In this document: one piece after another, positions 1-12,900 of the stretch | Numbering within the stretch: the first letter of the stretch is position 1 | Layout: every line of letters begins with the position of its first letter | From: Wuchereria bancrofti | Lineage: Eukaryota; Nematoda; Chromadorea; Rhabditida; Onchocercidae | Assembly (NCBI GenBank): GCA_005281725.1 | Contig: SSBO01000001.1 | Coordinates: forward strand, 4,076,399-4,140,398 | Reading direction: 5' to 3' | DNA length: 64,000 nt | Made by a program: the position numbers and the translations under genes | The notes under the pieces: model-generated | What the model was told of the DNA's origin: nothing | What the model saw: only the letters and a program-made list of their open reading frames with translations | The model's database searches: none

Positions 1-462
1 TTCGGGCCGGACGTTAGCTGTTGATCTTCCTTTTTTTTTCTCTCATATAATCTATTGGATGAATTCAATTTTGCAACACATTATTGAAAAGTTTATTCAT
101 TTGTCTCACAAAATGCAACTTGTAAATCCTTTACGTAGTTGTTATTCGTTTTACTAAACATATAAGTAATTGTTCATAACTGCTTTACAGATTAAATCAC
201 TTAGTTCTTTGGGAAGCTGGTATCTTTTTTCACTTTCCTGTGAATGAGATGAGTTTTTCATGGTGTAGTGTAGTAAGGTGGACAAATTACGCTCTGAAAG
301 TAAATAGTGATGAAACATTGGTATTGGCTTGATTTGTAACTCGTCTGAATAATTATGGAACTTAGAACACGATGATAACTCTTAATCATATGCCTCTGTT
401 TATGTATGATAGTGTTAAAAATTTTTAAATCTAAACAAAAATTTGGGAAAATCCTTTTGCAG
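1..462. other. Non-coding sequence 5' of the CDPF1-like exon
   Basis: I see no exon here. CDPF1 proteins start with an N-terminal cysteine pair before the DPF motif. That part is not in this stretch, so the first exon or exons lie beyond the window, and this is an intron or upstream sequence. The last bases before 463 form a normal TTTTGCAG acceptor. Confidence 0.5.
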
Positions 463-1615
463 GCATACTTACCAGTACAAAGATGAAATGTACTACATGT
501 TGGATCCATTCCGAAATCGAAATGTGAATGAAAGGAGGCTAACTCGAACAAAAACTGACATTGATAACAAGCCTTCTGGAAGTAAGACGGCAAACATTTT
601 CGATGTACTGGTGTTGGGAGCAATTTGCAGCATATGCGGACAGTCAGTCTGCATTGATGAGGTAGACAAATATTGGGTTTTGTCGCGGTAGGAGACAGTG
701 GCTAGAAAAAGGTTTCTTAATGATCGTATAGTAACATGAAGTTTGACTGTTAGAAATTTAAACTGAAAAGAAGCTGAATTAATTAAGCCCAAAAAATTCG
801 AAAATCAGTACACGTTAGTGTTTAAGAACCAGTTGTGGACTACAAGATCTCCGTTTAGAAAGAAATTTCATGTGTTTAAATATTATTTGTCCTCAAATAT
901 TTGGAAATGAAGGGACGATGAGGAATGAAAAGTTTTGCTGGTGTTTAGAAGTTCTGGATCGAAAACTTCAGAAGCATAACTTTTTTTTTTCCGATAATTA
1001 CGTTGTTTTACTTGCAGGTGAAGTTGTTCAAGACAATTTTCTTTCTGGTTACTTTTACTTTTTTTCTAGGATTGTAGTGTTTTCTACACAAAAACCTTCT
1101 GCATCATATGTGTGACTCGAGAAAAAACTCACTTTCCAGAAAGTTTTGTCGAGGTACTTTTTTTCGTATAAGTAAAGCCAAAATCCGGCAGTTCATAATT
1201 TAACTTCGTTCTTCTTGAGGAGATATTTGCGTTCGGGGCATTATTCAACCTTTATCTACGCAAAGAAACGTGCTAGTCATTTCATTTTCTACTGTAGTTG
1301 ATCCTTTGTCAGTTGATTATGTGTAATAGTGTTTTTATCGTGATTCTGCTGTATTTTAATGCTGTTTTGGTTATTGAAAAATAGGGCTTTGGAAAGGGTG
1401 TTTTAGTTGGCTGGATTTCATTTTCTTGAGATTCTGCGCTAAAATCGAATTTCCACCAATATTCCAGAAAAACTTATGGAAAACCCTTTATTCTTCTAAT
1501 GATTTCTTTGCAGCAGATTGATGCAGTTCGTAAACAGCGTAAATCTGAACGGAAAGAAGTTAGAGGTCGTTTTGATATATCGGAAAAAAAAACCCAAATT
1601 AGTACGTCAAAATAA
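463..1615 (+). CDS. CDPF1-like cysteine-rich DPF motif protein (5' partial)
   Basis: Three exons join in frame: 463-661, 1070-1153 and 1514-1615 (stop TAA). The first carries the diagnostic DPF tripeptide (YMLDPF) followed by VLVLGAICSICGQSVC. The second continues with DCSVFYTKTFCIICV and then FPESF, and the third is a basic tail. The order DPF, then VLG-CS-C-VC, then CS-FY-K-FC--C, then FPE matches the cysteine-rich DPF motif domain protein family (CDPF1), whose biochemical role is unknown. The paired cysteines suggest zinc binding (inference). The N-terminal exon is missing because the gene runs off the left edge. Splice donors are GAG/gtagac and GAG/gtactt; acceptors are ttctag and ttgcag. 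An AATAAA at 1611 overlaps the stop region, but the true polyadenylation site is not clear. Confidence 0.82.
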
Positions 1616-1618
1616 AGT

Positions 1619-2222
1619 TGTATTAACTTATAGGACGAAAGATCATCTTAATTAAATATCTTTTAGACCATTATAAGACTGTTTCAGACTGTATCTCATG
1701 TAAGTAATCATTTATCCAACACACATCTTCCAGCTGTAGCTGAGCTTATCTGCATTGTCTAAAAATTTTCAATTGTTAATAAGGAGTATGTGTATTGTTG
1801 CTTAATATGTTGAAAAATACTCCTTTGTTCAAAACCAAATATACTTGAATGTCAAAATATTGTGGAGGTTTTAACAGTCATTCTTATCAGCAACCGACAT
1901 AATGTTAAAATCCATCTGTTACTATATAAAGAATGAATATTGTCTATATAAAGAATGAATATACTATTGTCTATATCAGCTTTTTGGTACCAGCTAACTA
2001 TAATTCGGCAGCTTTCCCGCACCATTTAATTCGATGTATTTAAAAATCCTTTGTTTAAGTTTTCCATCAATTTATTTCTTCCTCTTCTTTTATCGTAGAC
2101 CTTCAAGTTTTATGAAATCATCAGTATATTGTTGTCGTTAGCGAATAAAAGTTGTTACAACAAACTCCTCAACACATTCCTCTGTGTCAATTCCAAACCA
2201 CAACTAAGAAAGCTTCCCTAAC
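1619..2222 (+). mobile_element. Probable solo LTR of a BEL/Pao-type element
   Basis: This stretch shares ordered blocks with the LTR-like segment at 24354-24954: CTGCATTGTCT, then TATGTGTATTG, then TAATG-TAAAATCCA-CTGT followed by a TATAAAGA motif, CAGCTTTTT, and a late AATAAAAG. It seems to end in CTAACA near 2222, as the other copy ends in CTACA. No gag-pol lies next to it, so it looks like a solo LTR. A 22-base unit (TATATAAAGAATGAATATTG) is tandemly duplicated inside it near 1922-1970. The left boundary is uncertain. Confidence 0.5.
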
Positions 2223-2779
2223 AAGGACCCATGATTTCTGACAATACATGTTTATATATAATAGGTATTCCTATACTGTTATTACTAAACTTCCCCTTTC
2301 ACAAATGTTATTCTCTGTGAGTACCACATTTGGTATATGCAGTTATTTTCTGTGGAGCCATTAACATCCTTTACATTGAGTTTTGTATCTTCGTGATTTT
2401 GAAATGGTAACACGCATATGTGCCAGGTATGTTACCGAATGAATTTTTTCTGTCCTGAAAAATGCTTTAGTTCTGTTGCTACAATGAAGCAACTTCAAGG
2501 AATTTCCCTCTTCCAAGGTTTGTCGAAATGTTTTATTGCAATTTCGCGAGCATGACCACAGATGCTGGTATATGAAAATCAAAACTGTTGTCAGCGCTGA
2601 AGAGGATTTTCCGTTACCTTTTTTATCTACTTCAGTGTGAGGAAAAGTGGATTGCAGGTTCTCAAAGGTGTAGCTTACGAAATAAGCCAAACGATATAAC
2701 AACTTTTGTTAAGGGTTTTGAAAATGCTGAGACCAGTTGACTTGGCCTAACTATTCGTAGTGAACGCAGCAAATCATGG

Positions 2780-4360
2780 AAATATTCAAAATTAAATTAA
2801 ATTTATAAAATAATTTGAAAAAATTGAAAATGGGAAAAGAAATAAAAAAGTTGTCATGGAAAAATTTGAAATTAAATTTATAAATTTAAAAAATTAAAAA
2901 ACTAAAGATGAAAGTAGTTAAACTGCAGAACAAGAAAAAGAAATAAAAAAAGTCGTGGAAAAATTTGAAGTTAAATTAAATTTTTAAGTAGATGAAATAT
3001 TGACAATGTTTATCTAAAAAAAATTACAGCAACATTAAAATTCACACCTAATCGATGATGACTTGCTTATAGTTCCTTAATCGAAAGTATGTTAAAACAA
3101 CAACAATATAAATTATTGTCGTAATCTGACTCATTTATTTTGCATAGGTCTAAAATTTAAATTCTCATTCCAAAGTTGAAAATAAAAGTAGTTAAACTGC
3201 AAAATAATACAATTTTGTTTGATAAATTATTCGTCATGATTTAATATTCATAATTAGTTTTTTCTTTGCGTTCAAAAGAAGGAAACTTCAAATAGGAAAA
3301 ACTTTGCATAAATATAAAAATCTGAATGTGAATCTACATGAGATCTCTTTTTTTCACAGCCCGTTTCATTCCGTCTCTCTTCGTTTCATTTCATTTCGTC
3401 GCATTTCATTTCATTTCATCCCATTTCATTGCATTTCATCCCATTTCATTTTATTTCATCCCGTCTCATTTCATTTCGTTCCGTTTCATTGCATTTCTTT
3501 CCACTTCGTTGAAACTTTGTCCGAGGTTTTTCATAAATATAAGGTGGAATACGAATGCAAATTTAGTTAAGAAGTTTCGTCGTGGAAAAATTTGGAATTA
3601 AATTAAATTTAGAAACAGATAAAAGTAAATTAAAAAATTTTGTAATGAAAGTAGTTAAACTGTAGAACAAGAGAAAGAAATAAGAAAAGTTGTAATGGAA
3701 AAATCTGGAATTAAATAGAGTTTATAAACAAATAAAAAAAATTAGAAGTGAAAGTAGTTATTTTTTAATTTTATGAATATTGTAAAATAAATGTACACAA
3801 GCCTTGCATTTTGAAGAGGATAGCAAGAACCATTCTCTTCTTCTCTATTTTCATTATAACAGACCCATCTATTGTCATAGTAATCTTACTGTCTGCACTC
3901 TGTTTTGATATTCATGAATATCTTCTTCTATTATCGCATAGTGATAGTAGACAAAGCTTTGTTTTTTATTTTTTTTTTTTGTTTATAAATTTTATTTAAC
4001 AGTCTTCATTGATGTCGCAGACATTTTTACCAATTTTCAAACTCCGCAAGTATAAAATAAAATCTAAATGGAAATAAAAAGTAATATTGATTGTTCATAA
4101 TTCTTTTACTCTTTGTGTTTGAAAGGAAAAAACTTCAAATAGAAAAAATCTTACTTAAATAAAATCTGAGTGTGAATCTAAGTGAGATCTGTTTTTTCAT
4201 AGTTCATTTCATTTCGTCTCATTTCATCCAATTTCATCCCATTTCATTGTCTTTCGTCCCGCTCAGTTGAAACCTGATCTGAAATTTTTCACAAATATAA
4301 AGTGAAATCTGGATGCAGATTGAATTAAGAAATTTACTGAATAATGAATTCTATAAATAC
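2780..4360. repeat. Diverged tandem repeat field
   Basis: Several related units recur with drift. GGAAAAATTTGAAATTAAA occurs near 2858, 2957, 3580 and 3697. GAAAGTAGTTAAACTG occurs near 2909, 3184, 3648 and, degraded, near 3748, usually followed by an AGAAAAAGAAATAA-type stretch. A TTTTTTCACAG/CATAG leader precedes a pyrimidine repeat twice (near 3350 and 4190). The block appears to be a larger unit of about 0.8 kb that was duplicated and then decayed. I find no coding sequence; the open frames inside the pyrimidine repeat are repeat artefacts. Confidence 0.7.
3358..3515. repeat. TTTCATTTCAT / TTTCATCCCA minisatellite
   Basis: About 150 bases made almost only of 5-base TTTCA-like units (CATTT, CATCC, CGTCC, CGTTC). 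All strand frames stay open because the unit has no stop in two frames. A shorter related tract lies at 4201-4265. It is a simple repeat, not a gene. Confidence 0.85.
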
Positions 4361-6920
4361 GTTTCGCATAACCATCAGAGGAAACAAATCTTTATGTGGA
4401 CAATAGGTGTTGTTGACATAATAAAAAGGCGAAGATTTTTCTTTTTTCCAAATGGAGTTATTTATAGCTTCATTCTTTAAAAGTCCGAGAAACACTATCG
4501 GGAATGCAGTTCTTCAGATTAGAATTAGCTTCTACTCTATTAATGGTATGATATCTCGGTGATTACCAAATTAAAAGGTAACTTTAATGATAGCTAATAG
4601 AGTGATGCGCACCCACTCTGGTTGAACATGTCCATAAGCGTTGAGGATACTGTAAAACTACTATTTTACACCTTATTACGCTTCATGCGAAGAATGCTAA
4701 TAGTATTTGATGATAGGCAAGGAATACACTGATAGGTGTCATTAAAGTTAGTGATGGAGAAAACACGCTTACAATTAAGTTAGACGTTTTATTTATTTGC
4801 GCAAGTGATATAGCTTCATAAATGCTTCTTCATCCTCTCAAAATCATTTTAAAGCTTTTATGAGTGTTTTTGTTTTGGGTTTTGTATGTGTTTCTGATTT
4901 GTTGGATTGGTTTTTTATAAGTGTCTTTGTGAATCTATGCAAATATAAAAGAATGTGCTTCCTTTATAGCGAAATCGTTGACGTGTAAAGATATGGGGAA
5001 CGTTGAGATTTTAAGTCAAAATCTGGTAGAGATGCGTAGAAATGTTTGTTTGGCTATGATACTTTGTAGTTAGATTTTTATTTCCATGATTTTTTTTTAT
5101 ATTCCTTCAAATACATCCTGTGCTCATCCCCTTTATAAAAATGGTTTTTTAAATGCGATCCTTTTAAAGTTCCTTTTGCAATTCGCCAGACTTATATCCG
5201 TTTAATTGTTAGAACTCGTAATGCTTTATCTCTCTCTATTGCTTGTATTATGCTGGATGTCAATTCCTTTTCCACTTAACTTCATTTTTATGGCAAAGCA
5301 CTGTTTAAATTATTCTTTAGACTCACATTCAGCAATGACTCACATTACAGTTATTAGCCTATGGGATTAGTTTATGTCGGAAAGCATAAAGTGCTTCATA
5401 AAGTATGAGGTCAATCCTTATGCTTTCATCTGTTCTAAACTACCTCTCAGGCATCGATTTTATACATTGCATAGCAAAAGAACTTTCTGAGTGATAGCTC
5501 TCACTTTATCCAGTGAAAAAGAAAAATTAAAAAATTCCAATGAAGAGTGATGTCAAAATTCTTTTTATTTTTTGCATCATAAATTCCAGTGAAGACAGTT
5601 ATCCGTTTTTATGCTTTTGCATGCTTTTCCTCCACTCCAAATTAAATTAAAGAAATAAGCAGAAAAATGTAGTACATTTGCACCTAGTAGTTCATCTTGA
5701 TGGACACATAGAATGTTGCAGTTACACAACTGGCCCAGGTATTAGCAAGTCTACAGATTCAGTAAGTGAAAATCTCCCAATTTTTACCTTTTTACTATTT
5801 CATCAAACCGACTTATCAACTGAATATAAAATGAATGTGTCAAAAAATGACATCTTACCAAGTAACCTATTCTTTATGCAGCAAATTTTAAATTAATTAG
5901 AAATATCTACCATGTTACTTAAAGACTTTTCCCCCAGCTTTCAACCTAAGCAAAATACGGTATGCTAACGTTGCAGTAATTTACTTCATACTCAACTCTT
6001 GACTCTGGCTTCATAATTCAGTCGAAAGTACTCCGTTAAACGGATGATGAGGAAAAAAAGTGTAATGAAGGATTTAACTTCTGGGCAACTTCGGCAAAAA
6101 TACTGGAACTGTTTAAGAATCATTCACTAGGTTAACACAGAGAGGTCTCACTGGCATATTTTTGATATCAAACTGCAAATCTGTGTAAATTTTGTACCTC
6201 GTTTTTTACTTTTTACACTGAGGGTTGAGCATTGCAATTTGATTTGTTCAAATTAGCGTAGATAATGACGAGAACACTTATTCAATTTTGACAATGCGGG
6301 AAATCATAGATGTTCAAACAGATGGAAACATAAAGTTCTTAGTCGTTGACGTAAATTTTATAAATGGCATTTGCGACTATGATTAGTCTCATGAAGTTCA
6401 TTTCTAAAGTCCAAACTTCTCTTTCAAACTGAACAAGAGCTAATTAATATTCGAACGCACCAAGAAATCATGTTGTAGCAAGTCTTAAACTTTCTTTAAA
6501 TTCTTAAATTTACCAGTTCAGATAAATTTAAATGCTGCTTGAAATTAAAAGCATCAAAATGTACCAAAAAATCATTAAAATTCAGCTTTGACTAAAGGAA
6601 AAAATTAATCGGAATTACTAATATTCATGAACTGAGAGCTTAATAAAGTCAAACAAGTTATGAAATACGTGACCAGTGCAAAAAAAGATTCACATGTTTC
6701 CTTTTTTACACTGGTGATTTCAAATTAGAACTTCAGTAGTTTTTTCTAACTATGAATTCTATATAATCTATATCTATATATAGATATCATTTCTAAAAGT
6801 AAAATCCGCATCTCACACTATTAACTACTACCAAGTATTGTTACCCCTCTTTCCTGCTAATTTTTGTGGATACTTTACATATATATTAATTCGATAGTTT
6901 CCAAAATCTTGAAAACAAAA
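4361..6920. other. Intergenic region 3' of Dicer
   Basis: AT-rich sequence without a convincing exon, between the repeat field and the Dicer stop codon. The only local structure noted is a short alternating palindrome ATATCTATATATAGATAT near 6768. Confidence 0.5.
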
Positions 6921-9900
6921 CTATTCCTTCCCAGCCACTCGTTCTTTTTCTTTCTTTAAACTCCGCAAATACCGCAGAGCCCGTTTGGCAGCCGTACATT
7001 TGGCTATTCGATAACTCCTACCCATTCCAGTGAAACGACACTTGCCTTGGATATCAACTGTTACACGCACTTTACCCGTTTCCAATATTCTCTCCAGTTT
7101 TCTACAATAAAATTATGTTCCTCCACATATTCTCTCCACAACAATAAAACAAACAGAGTATTAAAAATAGAAAGAACTGATATTTTATTTTTATCTTTTT
7201 GAACATTTTTTCAAATATTTTGCGATGTCCTATTCGAGTATCAACTACTATACCTAACTTCTCCAAAAAAATGAATCCAATTTAGATCAGATTCAAATTT
7301 CTATTTCTTTACATAAATATCTTGGAATTTTTGAAAAGCAACATGTTCTAAAACTTTTAAACTTTGTCGATTTTAAACAATCTGATCAAAGGAAAATCTG
7401 AAAATTTTGAAAATCAGAGCGGATTATAAACCAAACTATAGAACAAGTGCAATTTAAAAATTATCAGAACAGAGAGAAATGAAACATACGAAAATCGAGC
7501 CCGTTCAGGTTCCATTTCAAGTAATTCACGAATCGGTGAACGTGGTGGATTACTACAGCATTCGTCTATAGTTTCTTTCATTAGGTTATAAAAGACCCTC
7601 CACACAATGTTCAAACTTCGTCCGCTATCCTGAAATTTGCAAAATTATGAAAAACAAGATGAGACTTTACAAAGTTTTTTATTTTTTAAAAAACAAGAAT
7701 TCTACTAGATTTAGGGATTATAATTATACAAAATTAAACAATCCTTAGTAAAAGCTTAGAAGATTTGAAATACCAAATAAATGGCTCCAGCTACCGACTC
7801 GAAAATATCACCCATTGCTTTTGGAACTTCGATATCTTCTTCTTCACCTTCATCAATTTCTTCTTCAGTCGTCACCATATACATCTGTAAATTTTAAAAA
7901 AATGTAAATGTAAAACACATGAACTTTTCGATTCATTTTTGATTTCGATTTAGTCGTGTCAGTTAGTTAATTACATCAAAATTACAATCATCAAGTATTA
8001 CAGTACGCAAAAAGCAAAACTTATTGTCAAGTTGCTGAAGAAAAATACCTCCTCATTGAAATTAGCGCTGGAAAGATTTTTTTCTGCACATAGACAAACA
8101 AATTTCTCGATCATATGGTGCAGTCTGGGACACATTGCGATAAAATGCTTAAATGGTAGCAATGAAAAACTGTTAAAAATAGAAGTTTGGTGCTACTTAC
8201 TTCATGGACAATATTTTCCGGGCAAAAAAATTTTCACATCTTTTACGCAACAAGAGCATTTAGAATTATTCTGAGCTACCTTAGGAGCTACAATATGGCA
8301 TTTAAGGAATTTCTTTTTACACACTGAAGATAAATAATGAAGTAGAAGTACCTTATGGAAGTTATACTTGACAGCTAATGATGCAAAAATAGTATTGTTG
8401 ACAAGCGCGGAACGGAGGTCGGTAAGAACACCTGGACTATAATGTGATGAATGTTGGAAGAGGAACCGCGTGATAACATAGTCCAGGACGGCATCACCAA
8501 GAAATTCTAAACGCTGCAATAGAATATTTATAAATAGATTACCTAATTTTCAAGTAAAAATTAAATAACTGGAAGAATGAAATATACGACCACATGTCAA
8601 GCCGATGTGAAGAGGCCTTACTAATTCAACAGTAACAGTAAGACATATACTACAGCAAAATTTCCAAACTTAAGAGATGAGCAAGAGCACCTGATAGCAT
8701 CCCGTTATTCTGTTTTTATAATAAGAAGCGTGAGTAAATGCTTGCAATAGATAAGCCCGATCATTGAAACGATAGCCAATACAATCTTCTAGTTTTGAAA
8801 ATTGGAACTGTATCCACAGATCATTTAACTTTCTCAGTGATTTATCTGGCTGGAAGTAAAAAAGGAATTAATAATTGAACTAGCTGCCATTCTAACGCAA
8901 TTAATCCAATGTTTACTTGATTTTCCAAACACATATTCTTTCGAATTTTTTTAAAAAAAATATAAATACTTCCAAAAAAAGCAGAGTAAAAAAAGTAGTG
9001 CTAACTAAAGTGGTTGTCTGAAAATTTGATATTAATCGTAAAAGAAAATATAAATATTTGGCAAAATTGTAATCAATTTATGAATTGTAGAACGAATAAA
9101 GTGCAAAAGCCTCACTAAAAAATACCTGTACCACATACTTACCTCATCAGATTATTAAGATAATTAACAAAGTAAATCCTTCTACATTAGTCAAAAGATA
9201 ACATGTAGATAACCTGATCTGTTGTGTCAATGAACCGCAATAGCGGTTGTTCCATTTGTACAGGCTCCGTAAGCACCTTTAGTCCTAGCCATTTCATGAA
9301 TTTTAAAGTTGCTGTGGGGCCTAATTCTAGAAGATGGGCACCAATCAAAGATTCCACCGCATCAGCAATTGATTTGTCACCCAAACTTTGCTGTGTTAAC
9401 AGATTATATGGCAACGGCGTGATCTCTTCACCATCCCAGCTTGTTGTCATATTCTGAAGTATAAATGATGTAGATGCTGGACGAAAATAAAAAATCTGAA
9501 ATGAAGAATTTATTTACAAAAATGCTAAAATGGCCACCAGAGAGTTTACCGACAAGGGAGTAATGATATCGACTCTAATGTTCTTAAGTATCCAATATTC
9601 ATTCACATCTAATGTATCCAAAATTCACGGAACACGTGCTACAGTTAATGAATAAATAGTACTGACAGTAAAAACATATAAATGGTCTTGGTATTTTGAG
9701 TGTTCACCTTTGGAAATTCAATAGTTTCGATACCATTAGCAATTCGTCGAACTTGACCGTTCCTATCAGCTTCATCCCAACCTGTAGGAATTTTTACCTG
9801 GAATCCAAGTACTAATAGAACCATGTTATCACTTATACACAGTCATACATCCAGGTAATTTGATTGCACACAAGCAATGACTTAACTTCTTTTAATTGAA

Positions 9901-12900
9901 AAAATCCAGGAAAAGAAGTTACTTTGGACGGCGAGGATGATCTGTCAAAAATGACAATCAAAAAACCCAGGATGTGAAAAGGAAGTTTATCGAGAAAATA
10001 AAAAAGGAAAAACGACTTCAATTCTTTATCTTAGTATTACATAACACAAATAAGTGATAATAAAACAACACCGTTTCCTGTCCCTCGACTGCCTTCCCTT
10101 CAAGGACATTCTCAATGAACTTGTCACGTTCTTCTGCATCTAGTGTATTCGGTGCTTTGAAGTCTGATGTTGGCGCATAACTGAATTTCAACCGTTTTTT
10201 TGTTTCAAAAAAGCAAATAAAAAAAACGAGAAAGAAGAGATGACTGTACAGAAAAAGTCATTTGCTTTTTTTTTCCTTTTTTAATCACGGACAGCAGGAA
10301 AAATCAGTTGACAGCTTCAACTACAAAATAAGTGGATTTACATTATTTGGCTAATGAAAGGAATGAAGGAAAATAAGGTGGAACGTACAACATCAGCAGC
10401 AATTAAAAGATTTCAATTTGTATAGTAAACAGAAAAAGTATATATAGTCAGATTTCTAGTTAAGAAAAAAACAAAGATAAGAAGTACAAACATAAGAACT
10501 CACCAAGGAGGTAACCATCCATCATTTGGATCAAACTTTGAGCCAATAATCAAAGAGGGAAGATTATGTTTCCTTCCCAAACGGTATAAATTGCAATTTG
10601 ATACCTGTACAAGTAAAATCGCTAGAGAACGATGAAAGTAATTTTTAAACACATCTAATTCATTTCGAAACAAAATACTTCACACCGTAGATAAATTAAA
10701 CATCTCCCTAAGCTGAAGGACCTACTACACAACAAAATGAAGAAAAATGGGGCATACAGCAAATCTCTGGTAAACCAAGTGCGGCCAAAGATCAAATTAT
10801 TGCAAAAATTTCTCCAACACCTCAGGATATTAACACATAGCAAATTCTAAGAAAAAAATGATTTATAAAAATCAATAAAACTGATAAATAACCTCTTTAC
10901 TCCTGGCAAAGCTAAGTTTACCCTCATGTTGCTCAGGATTGGTGTGAAACAAATAATCAGTTACAGCATATTTTAAGAATGAATCACCAACAGTCTCAAG
11001 ACGTTCTAGGCTGATACCGTCGGATGCATTGGATAGTGTCAGTGCCTAAAATAATGTCATTTGAAAATCAAATGAAAAATGCAGCGAAGAATCAGTTCTG
11101 TAGTCTTAAAATAAGTAAATCAGATTCTTTATCCTAACAGCAAAACAACAATCAAAATATTTTTGGAAGATGAAAAATTACAATTGATACTTCAACATAT
11201 ACTTATTTCATCAGGGTCACCGGAACTATTTTGCTTTTAGTTGTTCCGTTTAACGACCAAAAAATTCCAGTAATCTTGTAAGACTCGCTAGTAACCTTTT
11301 CAGGAAGAGTTTCAAATAAACCATCACATGAAATCTCATTAAAAAACGATCTATACATTCATATATTTACAAAAAAATAGTGTTGTCTGTGATGTAGGCA
11401 GAATCGAAATTTTGGACAAAAATCTAGATGCTAAACATTAAAAAACAATTGACCTTGGATAATTACTAATCCTTGAAATTGATACCTGTAACAGCGTACA
11501 TGGAGAGACACCATCTGGATGATCAGTGAAGGTATCTTCCTCGAACGAAAATGTCATCCAGTCGAGGACTGGAGCACTTATTTCTTGCTGAAAAATTGCT
11601 TAATAATTTTCGTACGAAATCATCAAAGTGGATTTTAAAACGATGAAACAGTAACAAAGAAGGCTAATAATCTGTGGCTAATTTATTAAATACCAGAACG
11701 GCTGGAAAAGAAAGTTTAAATCGCGGTCCATTTTTTGTCAGAATCACTCCAAACTTTTACTGCAAAGGATGTTTGTGCTGCTATTAAGTGTAATTTAAAA
11801 AAGGGAAAATCAGATAAATGACATGCAGAAAACCACTTTTTTCCTAATTAAACAAGCGTTTTTACTTTATTTTCACAGCATTCTTTTATTATTGCTTTTG
11901 GGGAAAGGGCTATAATTAACTACTATGAACTACCCACTACGTAAAAAATTCATTTTATTTTCAAAGTAATAAAGGTCTTTGTAAAATTTTTATCTAATTC
12001 ACCAGTCGTCAGGAGGCAGGTGTAAAAAAGAAATGAATTTAGAATTGTGTGCCAACAAAAGCATTATAGGATTGTTCTCTGAAAAAAACAAAAAATGGAC
12101 TACACAATGAAAGTGAAGCAAAATTACAAATACTTTTAATACATGATTTTTGATATATTGCAGTTAAGATGGGTCTGACGTTGTAGACTGTTTGAAGTTA
12201 TTGGATTTTTTTGAAATATATTTCAAAAAACCTTTCTATCAACTGCATTCGCATCTGCCGTTGAAGAAACCAACTTTGTAGCATCATTATCGTGTGATAT
12301 TTGCAAAAATAATTCTAAATCGCTTGATGACCTTACCATCTCTTCATCCTGAAAAGCATAAAAACTTATGCATCAAAAAAAAACCAAAAATAAGTCATCA
12401 GTCAAAACGCATTAAACATTAACAGTAAGAACTGTGCCTTGCATGATTCTAAAAGAGTTGGTAATCTCAACTTTTTTGAAGAACAATAGATTTCGTAGTT
12501 CTCACATACCATTTGCAGTTTTGCCAGTCTACAAATACAAGGTAGACATATCTATTGTCACACAGAAAAAAAGTTACACAAAACACTTCTTGATGACTAA
12601 AGCCTCCTCGAAACTTACTATGAGTTTCCCGTCCTGATGCATTGATATTTTCTTCGGTGACAATACTTCAGCAGTATCTAATTCCACATCGGTATCCAGT
12701 AAACATCCCTTGAAATAACGCAAATCAAACGGCACTGTGCCATCGTACCCTGAAAGCCTTCATGATGATCAAGCACATCCTAAAATGAATACAATTATTT
12801 TGTGATGCAGAATTCAGGGACAAACGATAAGTTAAATAATTCAAAACATGTGACACCATATACTTTTCTTTCATTGTTTTATTCCTTATTTAGTAAACAG

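Noticed and set aside
258..623. 121-codon open frame on the minus strand
   Set aside because: Shadow of the CDPF1-like exon on the plus strand, which has matching motifs and splice sites.
2361..2702. 113-codon open frame on the minus strand
   Set aside because: No recognisable domain and no splice or start context; AT-rich noise next to the repeat field.
3304..3601. Two overlapping open frames of nearly 90 codons rich in Phe, His and Ser
   Set aside because: They are translations of the TTTCATTTCAT minisatellite; open only because the repeat unit has no stop in those frames.
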